Shown piece after piece: positions 29,820 to 37,885 of a stretch of 64,000 nucleotides of DNA. Below the pieces are notes generated by a model. The model had not been told where the DNA came from. It saw only the letters and a list, made by a program, of their open reading frames with translations, and did no database searches. Source of the DNA: Burkholderia sp. WP9 (GTDB taxonomy: Bacteria > Pseudomonadota > Gammaproteobacteria > Burkholderiales > Burkholderiaceae). The stretch covers positions 372,001-436,000 of the forward strand of contig NZ_FNTG01000001.1 in assembly GCF_900104795.1 (NCBI RefSeq). The letters run 5' to 3'. Every line of letters begins with the position of its first letter. Positions within the stretch are counted from its first letter, which is position 1. Made by a program: the position numbers and the translations under genes.

Positions 29820-30449
29820 TCAATGAAGCTTTGCCCAGACTCCGAACATGATCCGCAGCGTATCGTTTTGCGCGATCACCGAGCCGCCGATGATCACCAG
29901 GATCAGCGGTAAGAGCGCGGTGCCGTAGCGACGGATTGGCGCACCGAGCAATGGATGTTTCACGAGCCACACCGCGCCGGCGCACCAGAGTCCGATCATC
30001 ACGATAAAGACCAGCGAGATGAACGCGCCCTCGTTGTGTGAGTGACTGGCATACAACGGCACATAGACGGCGAGGTTGTCGGAACCGTTGGCGATGGCTA
30101 CGCAGGCTACCACCCACCAGGATGAGCCGCGCGATGCGGTCGACTGGCCGTCGGCACGTACCGCCTCATCCTCCTGCGCGTTACCGGGGCCAAAGCGCTC
30201 CCACGCTTTGGCGAACCCCACGCCAATCGGCAGAATGCCGAGCAAACCGACATATCCAGCCGGCAAGTGCTTTAGCAATCCGGCGAGCAGTATCGACCCC
30301 ACGATCAAGACCAGCGAACCGGCATACTGCCCGGCGATCACGCGCCGCCGCTCGCTGCCGGCTTCCGCCAGGAACGCGAGCAGCACGAATAGGTTGTCGA
30401 TGTTGGTGGCGGTGTAACCCGCGACGGCGAGCAGGGCAAGGCTGAACAT
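29820..30449 (-). CDS. CadD-like cation transporter
   Basis: A 209-residue membrane protein with five or six hydrophobic segments. TNIDNLFVLLAFLAEAG near the start and ANGSDNLAVYVPLYA in the second half are a repeated pair of motifs with Asn-Asp in the membrane, typical of the CadD/cadmium resistance transporter family. A role in efflux of cadmium or other cations is family inference. It is transcribed away from the lipoprotein gene at 30.8 kb. Confidence 0.75.
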   Translation of the reverse strand: MFSLALLAVAGYTATNIDNLFVLLAFLAEAGSERRRVIAGQYAGSLVLIVGSILLAGLLKHLPAGYVGLLGILPIGVGFAKAWERFGPGNAQEDEAVRADGQSTASRGSSWWVVACVAIANGSDNLAVYVPLYASHSHNEGAFISLVFIVMIGLWCAGAVWLVKHPLLGAPIRRYGTALLPLILVIIGGSVIAQNDTLRIMFGVWAKLH

Positions 30450-30783
30450 GCAGGAAAGCGGGTCGGTACTCAGTGATAAAGGCTGTAATAAAGGCTGTAA
30501 GGCGAAGCGAGGTTCGTCGCGAGGCCCGGTCGGGAAGTTGGCGGCGCGTCGATGAGTTGCGGCCGGTTGACACGATGCCGGTGCGAACTGTTGCGGTCAA
30601 GTGGTCATGCGGTCGAGCGGTCACTGCGGCATACCCGTGCCGGGTAGGCGGTGAAAGGGTCCATCGTCAGAAGCGGCCGGCACGCAACGAGCGTTCAATG
30701 AGATCGCATACGGCGCGTAGAGCGGGTGCAGGTCAAGTGAGTCGTAAGCTACAATTGCCGACGGCTTGAAAAACGGAACATCA
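30450..30783. other. Intergenic region upstream of a lipoprotein gene
   Basis: This 334-bp gap separates divergent genes. It starts with a duplicated AAAGGCTGTAA motif around 30478-30501. No coding frame or clear terminator is evident; it should contain both promoters. Confidence 0.4.
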
Positions 30784-31251
30784 ATGAAGATTCGGATTCT
30801 CTCTATCGCCTGCGTCACGACCGCTGCTGCGCTGCTGGCGGCCTGTACGACCGTCTACAAGAACACGGACGCATGCGAGCAGTTGATGCGAAGCAAGCTG
30901 GCGGACACCTCGACGGATACGCTGAAAATCGGCCATGCGGGCGCAGGCATTTACGGCTCGCGGGTGGTGGTCGAGGGATCGATCGAGCATGTGGTGGCTT
31001 CGGCTTCGGCGGCAACAGCAACGGCGCCGTTGAGCGCGTCGGGCGCGCACGCGGCGTCGGCGGTGTCTGTTGGTGCATCAGGTGCATCAACTGCTTCGGC
31101 GACCGAAGCAGTCTCGCTCAAACCTGCCAAACCGCAGAAGATCGTCACGCCAGCCGCCGCCGAATGCACGTTCCACGGGCCAACGCTGAACGCATTCAAC
31201 TGGCTCGCACCGGCCAATCTCGTGACCCCGCCCGCAAACGCGACCGAATAG
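30784..31251 (+). CDS. Ala/Ser-rich lipoprotein, unknown function
   Basis: A 155-residue protein. The signal ends with lipobox LLAAC (Cys near residue 21). A conserved-looking first part is followed by an Ala/Ser/Thr-rich stretch, then SLKPAKPQKI and a short C-terminal part with a cysteine. I use the ATG at 30784 (MKIRILS). The SLKPAKPQK stretch resembles the KPKAGL peptide that the downstream tandem repeat would encode in another frame, hinting at a shared origin. No family recognised. Confidence 0.6.
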   Translation: MKIRILSIACVTTAAALLAACTTVYKNTDACEQLMRSKLADTSTDTLKIGHAGAGIYGSRVVVEGSIEHVVASASAATATAPLSASGAHAASAVSVGASGASTASATEAVSLKPAKPQKIVTPAAAECTFHGPTLNAFNWLAPANLVTPPANATE

Positions 31252-31256
31252 CGCGT

Positions 31257-31484
31257 CAAGCTGCAACGCTCCGCGAGTTTCGACAAACATCTAGCTACGG
31301 CGAGCCTCAAGCTCCGGCGAGCTTCAAGCCAAAGGCAGGTCTCAAGCCAAAGGCAGGTCTCAAGCCAAAGGCAGGTCTCAAGCCAAAGGCAGGTCTCAAG
31401 CCAAAAGCAGGCATCAAACCAAAGGCAGGCCTCAAGCCGAAGGCAACCCTCAAACTACAACGCGCCGCAAGTCACGACAAACCT
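31257..31484 (+). repeat. 18-bp tandem repeat array with flanking 34-bp direct repeats
   Basis: Seven copies of an 18-bp unit, TCAAGCCAAAGGCAGGTC, run head to tail at 31324-31449. The first four copies are identical and the last three have diverged. Imperfect 34-bp direct repeats (31257-31290 and 31451-31484, 27 of 34 identical) flank the array. The array begins just after the lipoprotein stop codon and ends at the stop of the convergent glycosyltransferase gene. In one plus-strand frame it reads KPKAGL repeatedly, but no start is seen. Confidence 0.85.
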
Positions 31485-33358
31485 CAAGCCATCGCCTCCT
31501 CGCGGTGGCGCTGCTTATCCCGCACCAGCCGCAGCACGCTTTCAGCGAACGCCTGCGGCCGCCCGTCAAAGCATCGATCTACCGCCCGTGTGTCGATCAG
31601 CCGCTGCCGCAAGGCGGCGCGCTCGCCATGCGCGTCGATCAGCCGCACGGCGGCGGCAATGTAATCCTCCACGCTCTCTGCCGTAGTCCACGACGGCATA
31701 CCCACGCGTTCGAACAGCGCGCCGTCGATCCGCTCGAACACTTCCGGCCCGCGTTTGCAGACGCCGGGCAAACCCAGCGTGAGCGCGTCGACAATACCGT
31801 TGGTATTGCCGAACGGAAACGGGCTGAGAAAAAGGTCGGAGCGATTGACGCGGGCCAGGTAGTCCGCGTAATCGTGAAAGCCGTGGACGACCGCGCGCGG
31901 CAGCGCCTCGCGGATCACTTCGCGCATACGCTCGAGCGGCAAACCGGCGGGCACGCCGCTCATGAAGTGAAACTCGACTGGCGTCGCGGCGCGCGCGCCG
32001 ATCTCGCGGCACGCTTCGAGAAAGCCGGGATTGAGCTTCATGGCGCTGGCCGTAATGACGACCTCCAGCGTTTCGCGCGAGGGCGGCATCTCGGCGACGA
32101 TGTCCGGCAGCGCTACCGACGGCCGGTACGGCTGCCCGTCTTTCGGCAGTTTCAGCAGACGCTCACTGAAGCAGGCGGGATCGCCGACATAATCTTCCTC
32201 GACGCTGACATAGTCGATCTTGTCGGAGTGAGTCGTGGCCGGGTGGCCGAGCCCGGCGATCTGCAGCGGCGCGATGCGCAGGTTCGACATGAACACGGTC
32301 AGCGCGAACATGCCGACACTCGGCATATAGAGCACGTCGGGCTGTTGCGCCTCGGCAAAGTCGCGAATCGTTTTCAGACATTCGCCAAGATATTCGGGCT
32401 CTTCCAGTTCGATGAAACGGTCGAACACCGCGCGCCCAATGTCGTCGATGGCATAGCCGAAGCTGAAGGCCACCACCTCGAAATGCTCGCGCGCGGCTTC
32501 GAGCGTGCGCGAGTGCGTGCGATAGATCGAATGGGCGCCGCCGAACCACTCGAGTACGACGACCATGAGCGGCTTTTTGCCGCGTTGTTTGCGGTTTTTC
32601 GCTCGGGCCAGCTGCGACGCGGGAAGGTCGGTCAGTCCCAATTGAGCCAACTTGCGGCGCACCAGTGCGTTGATGTCGCGTTTGATCTCATGGCGCCGTG
32701 GCGTGTCCGCGTAGCTGCAGAACATATACGCGTTATGCAGCAGGGCGGTGGGCAGGTCGTCGAGGTCGTCGATCTGCTGCAGTTTGCCGGGCAGCCATTC
32801 CATCAGCGCCTCGCGTTTGATATGCGCGCTCGCCGAGCCCTTGAAGACCGGCGCAAGCAACACGAGGGCGAGACAGGCGGCGAGGGATTTGTTGTACGCC
32901 CACAGCGCGGCGAAGTCGAGTTCGAATTCGGATTCCGTTGAATAGAGCACGCAAAGTTTCTCGGCGAAGCTGTCGCCGGGCAGAAACTGGGCGTTATCCG
33001 GACCACGCGGATTCAGGTTGCGGGCCACGTGGTCCGCGTTGCCGAATGGGGTGGAGGAGAAGACCAGTCCGACCCATTCGTGCAATGTCAGCAGCAGCCT
33101 GAAGCACTCGTGCGGAAGCTTGAGCGCCGGGTCGGCGAACAGGGTTGAAGCCGCGCTCGCGAGGCGTGTGCAGAAGCGCTGGCGTTGCTCGTCAGGCGGC
33201 AGATCGGCGATGCCCGAGGCAAGAAAGCTGCCGTCCAGCTTGCCGCGCTTCTGCTGAAGTAGCGCTAGCGCGGCAATGAACTGGATCGCAGCCTTGACGT
33301 GCTGTTGCGTATAAACAAGCTGCTCGAAGTGATCGAGCGAAAAAGTGGGTTCTTCCAT
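31484..33358 (-). CDS. HMW1C-like GT41 glycosyltransferase
   Basis: A protein of about 624 residues, the usual length of HMW1C proteins. The N-terminal 240 residues are helical; the rest forms a GT-B fold. The C-terminal block SPFPFGNTNGIVDALTLG and the HSDKIDYVSVEEDYVG segment are characteristic of HMW1C/ApNGT enzymes, cytoplasmic transferases that put glucose on asparagine of adhesins. I start at the ATG at 33358 (MEEPTFSLDHF); the frame is open five codons further from a TTG. No HMW1A/HMW1B adhesin genes lie nearby, so the acceptor is unknown. Confidence 0.8.
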   Translation of the reverse strand: MEEPTFSLDHFEQLVYTQQHVKAAIQFIAALALLQQKRGKLDGSFLASGIADLPPDEQRQRFCTRLASAASTLFADPALKLPHECFRLLLTLHEWVGLVFSSTPFGNADHVARNLNPRGPDNAQFLPGDSFAEKLCVLYSTESEFELDFAALWAYNKSLAACLALVLLAPVFKGSASAHIKREALMEWLPGKLQQIDDLDDLPTALLHNAYMFCSYADTPRRHEIKRDINALVRRKLAQLGLTDLPASQLARAKNRKQRGKKPLMVVVLEWFGGAHSIYRTHSRTLEAAREHFEVVAFSFGYAIDDIGRAVFDRFIELEEPEYLGECLKTIRDFAEAQQPDVLYMPSVGMFALTVFMSNLRIAPLQIAGLGHPATTHSDKIDYVSVEEDYVGDPACFSERLLKLPKDGQPYRPSVALPDIVAEMPPSRETLEVVITASAMKLNPGFLEACREIGARAATPVEFHFMSGVPAGLPLERMREVIREALPRAVVHGFHDYADYLARVNRSDLFLSPFPFGNTNGIVDALTLGLPGVCKRGPEVFERIDGALFERVGMPSWTTAESVEDYIAAAVRLIDAHGERAALRQRLIDTRAVDRCFDGRPQAFAESVLRLVRDKQRHREEAMA

Positions 33359-33505
33359 CTGCCGACAATTCAAGAATTTGCATGACTAACTAATTGGAAG
33401 CGAGTTAGCCGGATGCGAGAATTATCGCAGCCAATGGATATCAAATCTGTCCGGTCGACGAATTTGGGAATTTTCTGCGCCGAAAGAAGCCGCCTGTTCG
33501 GAAGC

Positions 33506-34807
33506 TCAGAACGCATAATAAGGACCCGGGCCCGCTGACGTCTCGCGCGAGGCGATCGCCGTAAAGACGCGTCGCCCGAAGAAGAACGGCAGGCCCCAGC
33601 CGAAGCCGCTGCTGGCCACGCCGGCGAGGTTATTGAACGCGTTATTCGCCGACGCGAACAGCGCGCTCGCATTGCCGATCGCAAACGACACCGTGCTCGA
33701 CGCGCCATCCGTACCCGTGATCGCGGCGCTCGCGGCCTGTACCGAAGACGGGCAGTACCAGAAACCGCACTGCGGCAACTGCGTATTGCGGAAGAAGAGC
33801 CCATTCGAGCCGCTATCGAGATAGCTTTGCGAAAAAGTCTGCCCGCCGCTCGTGGTGACGACGTAGCCCGTCACGCTGTTCGCCTTGAGGACGCTGGCGC
33901 CGCCGAGCGCGTTATTCGCCTGCGTGCCGATGCCGAAGATCATCGAACCCGATACGCTGGCCGCGCCGGCGTCGGCGATAGCCGGCAGGTCGATCACCAC
34001 GCCGTTGTTGTCGAGCGCGAAGCGGCTGACCGGATTGGTCACCTGCTGCGCGAGCGCCTGAGTACTCGGCTGGCACGCTTCGCCCGCATTGCCCGTACCG
34101 CCAGTATTGCAGCTGTAGTACCAGCGCGGCAGCGCTGCATTCACACAGCCGCTGCCGCAGTCGGCCGCGAACAGGCCCACGCCGAGAATGCCGTTCGAGC
34201 GCAGGCCCGCCACCGTCTGCATGGCCCGGCCGGAGCCGGCGCAGTCGGCGGGGACGGCGGGCAGCGCCGGGTCGGCGATCGTTTGGATCGGGATCGACGC
34301 GGCCAGCTGGCCGGCCATGCGCACGTCCGCGCTGCGCACCGCGCCCCACGTGTAACCGCCGCCGAACACCGCGCACTCGCCTGCGATCCCGGCGCCCGAT
34401 GCGATTGCCGCGAGCGGCAGGCTCGCCGGCAGCGCCGACGCGAGAATCCGCAAGCCGTGCGAACCGGTGTCGACCTGAACATCGTCGATCGTCGCGCAGT
34501 TGCTGGTGCCCGGCTGGCAGACGGTGACGCTCGTCGTCAGCATGTTGCGGGTCAGACCTGGCGCGCTCGTGACCATGATCGGCTGGACGTTCGGCGTATT
34601 CGACTGTGGCACGGAGCCGCTCGTGCCGGAACTCGACGTGGCGGGCGGCGCGGCGGCCGACGGCGCGCTGGCGGCACTCGGGCCGCTGGCCGGAGCGGCG
34701 GCGCCGGTCGGGGAAGTCGTGGCCGGCGTGCTGCCGCCACCGCCGCCGCACCCCGAGAAGGCGGCGCAGACGAGGAGCAGGGCGTATAGGCGAAGGGCGG
34801 GTTGCAT
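33506..34807 (-). CDS. DUF3443 lipoprotein
   Basis: A 433-residue protein with a lipobox (AFSGC, Cys20) followed by a Gly stretch and a Pro/Ala/Ser-rich linker to about residue 75. The body shows NVQPIMVTSAPG, VQVDTGSHGLRIL, SNGILGVGLF and YLDSGSNGLFF, the pattern of DUF3443 proteins; VDTGSHGLR and LDSGSNGLF recall the two Asp-Thr/Ser-Gly motifs of pepsin-like proteases, but activity is unproven. It is paired with a DUF2844 gene 43 bp upstream, a common arrangement in Burkholderia. Confidence 0.85.
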   Translation of the reverse strand: MQPALRLYALLLVCAAFSGCGGGGGSTPATTSPTGAAAPASGPSAASAPSAAAPPATSSSGTSGSVPQSNTPNVQPIMVTSAPGLTRNMLTTSVTVCQPGTSNCATIDDVQVDTGSHGLRILASALPASLPLAAIASGAGIAGECAVFGGGYTWGAVRSADVRMAGQLAASIPIQTIADPALPAVPADCAGSGRAMQTVAGLRSNGILGVGLFAADCGSGCVNAALPRWYYSCNTGGTGNAGEACQPSTQALAQQVTNPVSRFALDNNGVVIDLPAIADAGAASVSGSMIFGIGTQANNALGGASVLKANSVTGYVVTTSGGQTFSQSYLDSGSNGLFFRNTQLPQCGFWYCPSSVQAASAAITGTDGASSTVSFAIGNASALFASANNAFNNLAGVASSGFGWGLPFFFGRRVFTAIASRETSAGPGPYYAF

Positions 34808-34850
34808 GGCGTCGGGAGCATGGGTGGAAGCGGAGTCCTGATGCGTTGCG

Positions 34851-35315
34851 TCACTGGAAATCGTCGGCGGTGACGCCTGGCGGCAGCGCGGCGGGCAGCC
34901 ATGCCCGTCCCACGTAGCCGCGCATCGGTCCGCCGGATTCCACGACCACGTCCGGCCGTGCCACGCGCGAGACGTGCAGATTGGCGTCTGCGGGCGCCGC
35001 TTGCGCGCCCGCGCGATACGAGTCGGCGTACTTTCCGAGCAGTGCGCGCAGGTCGGGCATGGTTGGGCCCTGCCACGCGTAGGCGATGATCTGGCCGGTG
35101 TTCGTGGCGTATTCGTTGATGGTCGTGTTGCCCGCGTCGGTCAGCGTGCGCATGCGCAGTGCGCCATTCAACAAGGGGCGCGGCGCGCTCGCGTTCGAAT
35201 CCGCTTGAGCCGGCATGGCGCCGCCCAATTGGGCGCGTGCGTCGGCGCTGAGGTACGACATGACAGCCGCCAGTGCGCAAACGGCGAGGCTGGGTGTGAA
35301 AGTGGGCAATGGCAT
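34851..35315 (-). CDS. DUF2844 exported protein
   Basis: A 154-residue protein with a signal peptide (cleavage near ADARA, residue 28) and a mature part with RMRTLTDAGNTTINEYATN and IAYAWQGPTMPDLRALLG, which mark the DUF2844 family. Its function is unknown. It directly precedes the DUF3443 gene on the same strand, and the two are probably exported together as a system. Confidence 0.85.
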   Translation of the reverse strand: MPLPTFTPSLAVCALAAVMSYLSADARAQLGGAMPAQADSNASAPRPLLNGALRMRTLTDAGNTTINEYATNTGQIIAYAWQGPTMPDLRALLGKYADSYRAGAQAAPADANLHVSRVARPDVVVESGGPMRGYVGRAWLPAALPPGVTADDFQ

Positions 35316-35775
35316 GACGATCGGTCTCCTGGTCGGCGCTCTCGAAGGCTTTTTGAGATGTCCATTTCAAGATATCACCGGGGTTTTGTGACCGTTACCA
35401 GAAGCGCTACTCGACGATTTTTGAGGTCTCAAAATTGATCGTGCGACGGTCTCGGAAAAGGCCGTCGAATCAATGTTCTGACGAGTAAGTAGGGTGTATC
35501 TGACAGGCGCTTGGGAAATGTGGGCGATTGTTAAATCCGCCGCGTTGCGAGCCGCTTTCCTGTGCGAAAACCACGCTCTCGCAAGCAGTGAAAACTCACC
35601 AGGCGAGCAGGTGGCGTATTCTCTACGCGCGTCGATCCAGGGCGGTTTCACGCGCGGCGCGCGCTGCTCAATTCACAGGCAAACCCGGCTTTTTGCACAC
35701 AGTCCGCCGGGATCGGTAAAATGTCGGGTTGATCCACGGAAACTTGCCGTGGCGTAGCGGAAGGATTCCCCGAAC
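35316..35775. other. Intergenic region between DUF2844 and bamC
   Basis: The 460-bp gap separates divergent genes. Apart from the bamC promoter candidate at 35693-35722, no gene, repeat or terminator was recognised. Confidence 0.4.
35693..35722 (+). promoter_or_regulatory. Candidate sigma-70 promoter of bamC
   Basis: TTGCAC and TAAAAT are separated by 18 bp and end 53 bp before the bamC ATG. It is the best -35/-10 pair in the gap. Confidence 0.55.
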
Positions 35776-37011
35776 ATGACTGATCTTCGTCTTACCAAGC
35801 GGTTTGCAGTAATGCTGATGGCAGGCGGTCTGGTCGCCGGCTGCAGTACTTCGTCGCCGACCAAAATCGACTACAAGAGCGACTCGAAATCGAAGCAGGT
35901 GTCACTTGCCGTACCGCCGAACATGATTGATGAGACGGCCGATCAGCGTTCGTTGCCCCCGCAGGGCGGCGAAACCTCGTTGTCCACGCTCAAGCAGGTC
36001 CAGGCCCAGGCGCCGTCGGCCAATTCCGTCGTGGTGGTGCCGCCCGTCGCCGGCATGCATATCCAGCGCGACGGCACGGAAAGCTGGCTCGTCATCGACA
36101 ACAAGGCGCCCGAGCAGGCATGGGCGCAAATCCGCCGCTTCTGGCAGGAGCAGGGTTTCCTGCTGGTGGTCGACCAGCGCGACAAGGGCGTGATGGAAAC
36201 CGACTGGAACGAAACCCACGCGCAGATCAACGACGGCCTGATTCGCAACACGCTGTCCAAGGCCATGGGCAACAGCTATGTGACTTCGGAGCGCAACAAG
36301 TACCGCACGCGTCTCGAAGCGGCGCCCAACGGCGGCACTTACGTGTTCATCAGCCAGAAGGGCATGCGTGAGGCGCTCACCGGCACGAATAACGATTCGA
36401 GCACCTGGGTGCCGAAGCCGAACGATCCGGGCCTCGAACAGGAGTACCTGAAGCGCCTTCAGGCAGCGCTCGCGCTGGCCGATTCGCGCACGAAGTCGGG
36501 CGGCACGCAAAGCGCCGACCTGTCGCCGGCCGGTGCGCAAACCGCGCCTAACGCGGCCACGGCGGGTGCGAAGTCGGCGGCTGCGGCCACGGCGGCGCAA
36601 AACGTCGCGCTGTCCGCGCAGCAGCCTTTGCCGGATGCGGATTCGGCGAACAATACCTCGGCGCAGTTGTCCTCCACGGAACTCACGCTCGGCGAGCCGT
36701 ATGACCGTGCCTGGTTGCGCGTGGGCCTCGCGCTCGACCGCAGCAACTTCACGGTCGACGACCGCGATCTGACTCGTGGCCTGTACTTCGTGCGCTACGT
36801 CGATCCGAAGGATATGACGTCGGCCGAGCAGGGCTTCTGGAGCCAGGTGTTCCACGGCAAGAAGGAAAAAGTCGCCAAGCAGTATCTGGTGAACGTGCGC
36901 GCGGTGACGCCTAACCAGACGCGCGTGGCCGTCGTCGACGACAAGGGCTCGATCGATGAAAGCCCGCAAGCCAAACAGATCATGAGTCTGATGGTCGACC
37001 AGTTGCACTAA
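35776..37011 (+). CDS. bamC: Outer membrane assembly lipoprotein BamC
   Basis: A 411-residue lipoprotein (lipobox LVAGC, Cys23). The stretch after it, with KIDYKS and LAVPPNM, matches the unstructured N-terminus of BamC that lies on BamD. Two helix-grip domains follow (about 95-225 and 295-411), separated by an Ala-rich linker longer than in E. coli. The protein belongs to the beta-barrel assembly machinery. It appears to be a single-gene unit, with its own promoter and a strong terminator; the common dapA neighbour is not next to it here. Confidence 0.9.
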   Translation: MTDLRLTKRFAVMLMAGGLVAGCSTSSPTKIDYKSDSKSKQVSLAVPPNMIDETADQRSLPPQGGETSLSTLKQVQAQAPSANSVVVVPPVAGMHIQRDGTESWLVIDNKAPEQAWAQIRRFWQEQGFLLVVDQRDKGVMETDWNETHAQINDGLIRNTLSKAMGNSYVTSERNKYRTRLEAAPNGGTYVFISQKGMREALTGTNNDSSTWVPKPNDPGLEQEYLKRLQAALALADSRTKSGGTQSADLSPAGAQTAPNAATAGAKSAAAATAAQNVALSAQQPLPDADSANNTSAQLSSTELTLGEPYDRAWLRVGLALDRSNFTVDDRDLTRGLYFVRYVDPKDMTSAEQGFWSQVFHGKKEKVAKQYLVNVRAVTPNQTRVAVVDDKGSIDESPQAKQIMSLMVDQLH

Positions 37012-37038
37012 GACTCAGCAAGTTGGAATGCTGTATGA

Positions 37039-37072
37039 AACCCGCCCGGGGTCGACCCGGGCGGGTTTTTTT
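37039..37072 (+). terminator. Rho-independent terminator after bamC
   Basis: A 12-bp perfect stem (37039-37050 with 37056-37067), 5-nt loop and a run of seven T, 27 bp after the bamC stop. Confidence 0.95.
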
Positions 37073-37194
37073 ACGGCCGGATATTAGGCATCCCGCGCGC
37101 AACCCGCGGCTCGACAGCGATCGCCCAACGCGCGCATGTGTTTTGCTTTGCTTCCAGGATACCGGTACGAACCGGAACTCAATGGGAGTTGGCC

Positions 37195-37350
37195 ATGTTC
37201 GACGTGATGCCTTACTGGATGTGGGCGGCGAGCTTGCTCGTCCTGGCGCTCGTGTGCGGCGCAGCCTTGGGCCCGAGGGAGTCGCAGCGGCCAACCGGCC
37301 TGCGGGTCCGCCAGACGGCGGCGCGGCGTTCAAAGTGGCGGATCCTTTGA
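37195..37350 (+). CDS. Possible small membrane protein
   Basis: A 51-residue frame preceded by GGGAG. It has one hydrophobic segment, WMWAASLLVLALVCGAALG, then a basic tail rich in Arg. That layout resembles single-pass small membrane proteins, but no family is recognised and the frame is short. It lies between the bamC terminator and the structured RNA candidate. Confidence 0.35.
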   Translation: MFDVMPYWMWAASLLVLALVCGAALGPRESQRPTGLRVRQTAARRSKWRIL

Positions 37351-37547
37351 ACCGCTCTGAAGCGCGTCCCGCTGTCCACGGCGGGGATCATGCGGCGGCA
37401 CCTCGTGCGGCCGCATGTAACGTGACGTTACGCCGGTGACGTAACTTTCCAAACCTTCTTTCCGTCGCGCCCTGTCAACTCTCCGCCGCGAATAAATTCG
37501 ATAAGAATCAACCGTTTGCGGTGACTGGCTGCAGTCGCTTGGCAAGC

Positions 37548-37564
37548 TGGCACACAAGCTGCTT
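37548..37564 (+). promoter_or_regulatory. Sigma-54 (RpoN) promoter candidate
   Basis: TGGCACACAAGCTGCTT carries GG and GC exactly 10 nt apart (37549-37550 and 37561-37562), as required for -24/-12 recognition by RpoN. The TGGCAC half is an exact consensus match and TGCTT is a good -12 element. Transcription would start near 37574 and enter the stem-loop region ending at 37789. No protein-coding gene follows in that direction. Confidence 0.55.
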
Positions 37565-37573
37565 TTAACAGGG

Positions 37574-37789
37574 CGTGAAACCGGATTGGCTTGCCCCACA
37601 TGGGTTTGCGGCGAGTCGTCCAGCGAACGAATCAATCAAGGAATTCTGACCATTCCAGCATCGGCCGACGAACCGATGCCTAGCCCGATGATGGCCTGCG
37701 CGATGACGCGCGGCCTCGGTGGCCCCGTCGCCTATCCTCGTAGGGCGACGGTTTCGCCCGCACTCCCGTGGAGTGCGGGCTATTTTTTT
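37574..37789 (+). ncRNA. Candidate structured small RNA, about 215 nt
   Basis: Downstream of the sigma-54 site are five successive stem-loops on the plus strand: 37640-37656, 37658-37679 (7 bp), 37693-37715 (9 bp with one bulge), 37725-37751 (8-10 bp) and a terminator stem 37756-37780 of 11 bp followed by a T-rich tract to 37789. There is no convincing reading frame, and the neighbouring exporter gene is convergent, so the terminator must serve a transcript of this region. I do not recognise the RNA family. The 5' end and expression are inferred. Confidence 0.5.
37756..37789 (+). terminator. Terminator of the candidate small RNA
   Basis: An 11-bp perfect stem with a 3-nt loop is followed by TATTTTTTT. 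Orientation is plus strand. On the minus strand it lacks a T-run, so it is not the terminator of the EamA gene, which ends at 37886. Confidence 0.9.
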
Positions 37790-37885
37790 GCGCTTGGGAG
37801 TCGTCGCGGCGGCGGGATGGCGGGGCTGCGGGAAGAATGCGCGGGTCGGCGACGCCGGAGAGCGTCGCGCGCAACGAAGCGGATG

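Noticed and set aside
31324..31449. CRISPR array
   Set aside because: Repeats are directly adjacent without unique spacers and no cas genes are near; the same holds for 39238-39437.
37574..37789. 6S RNA or another known Rfam family
   Set aside because: The order of separate short stem-loops does not match the single long bulged hairpin of 6S RNA, and no known riboswitch core was recognised.
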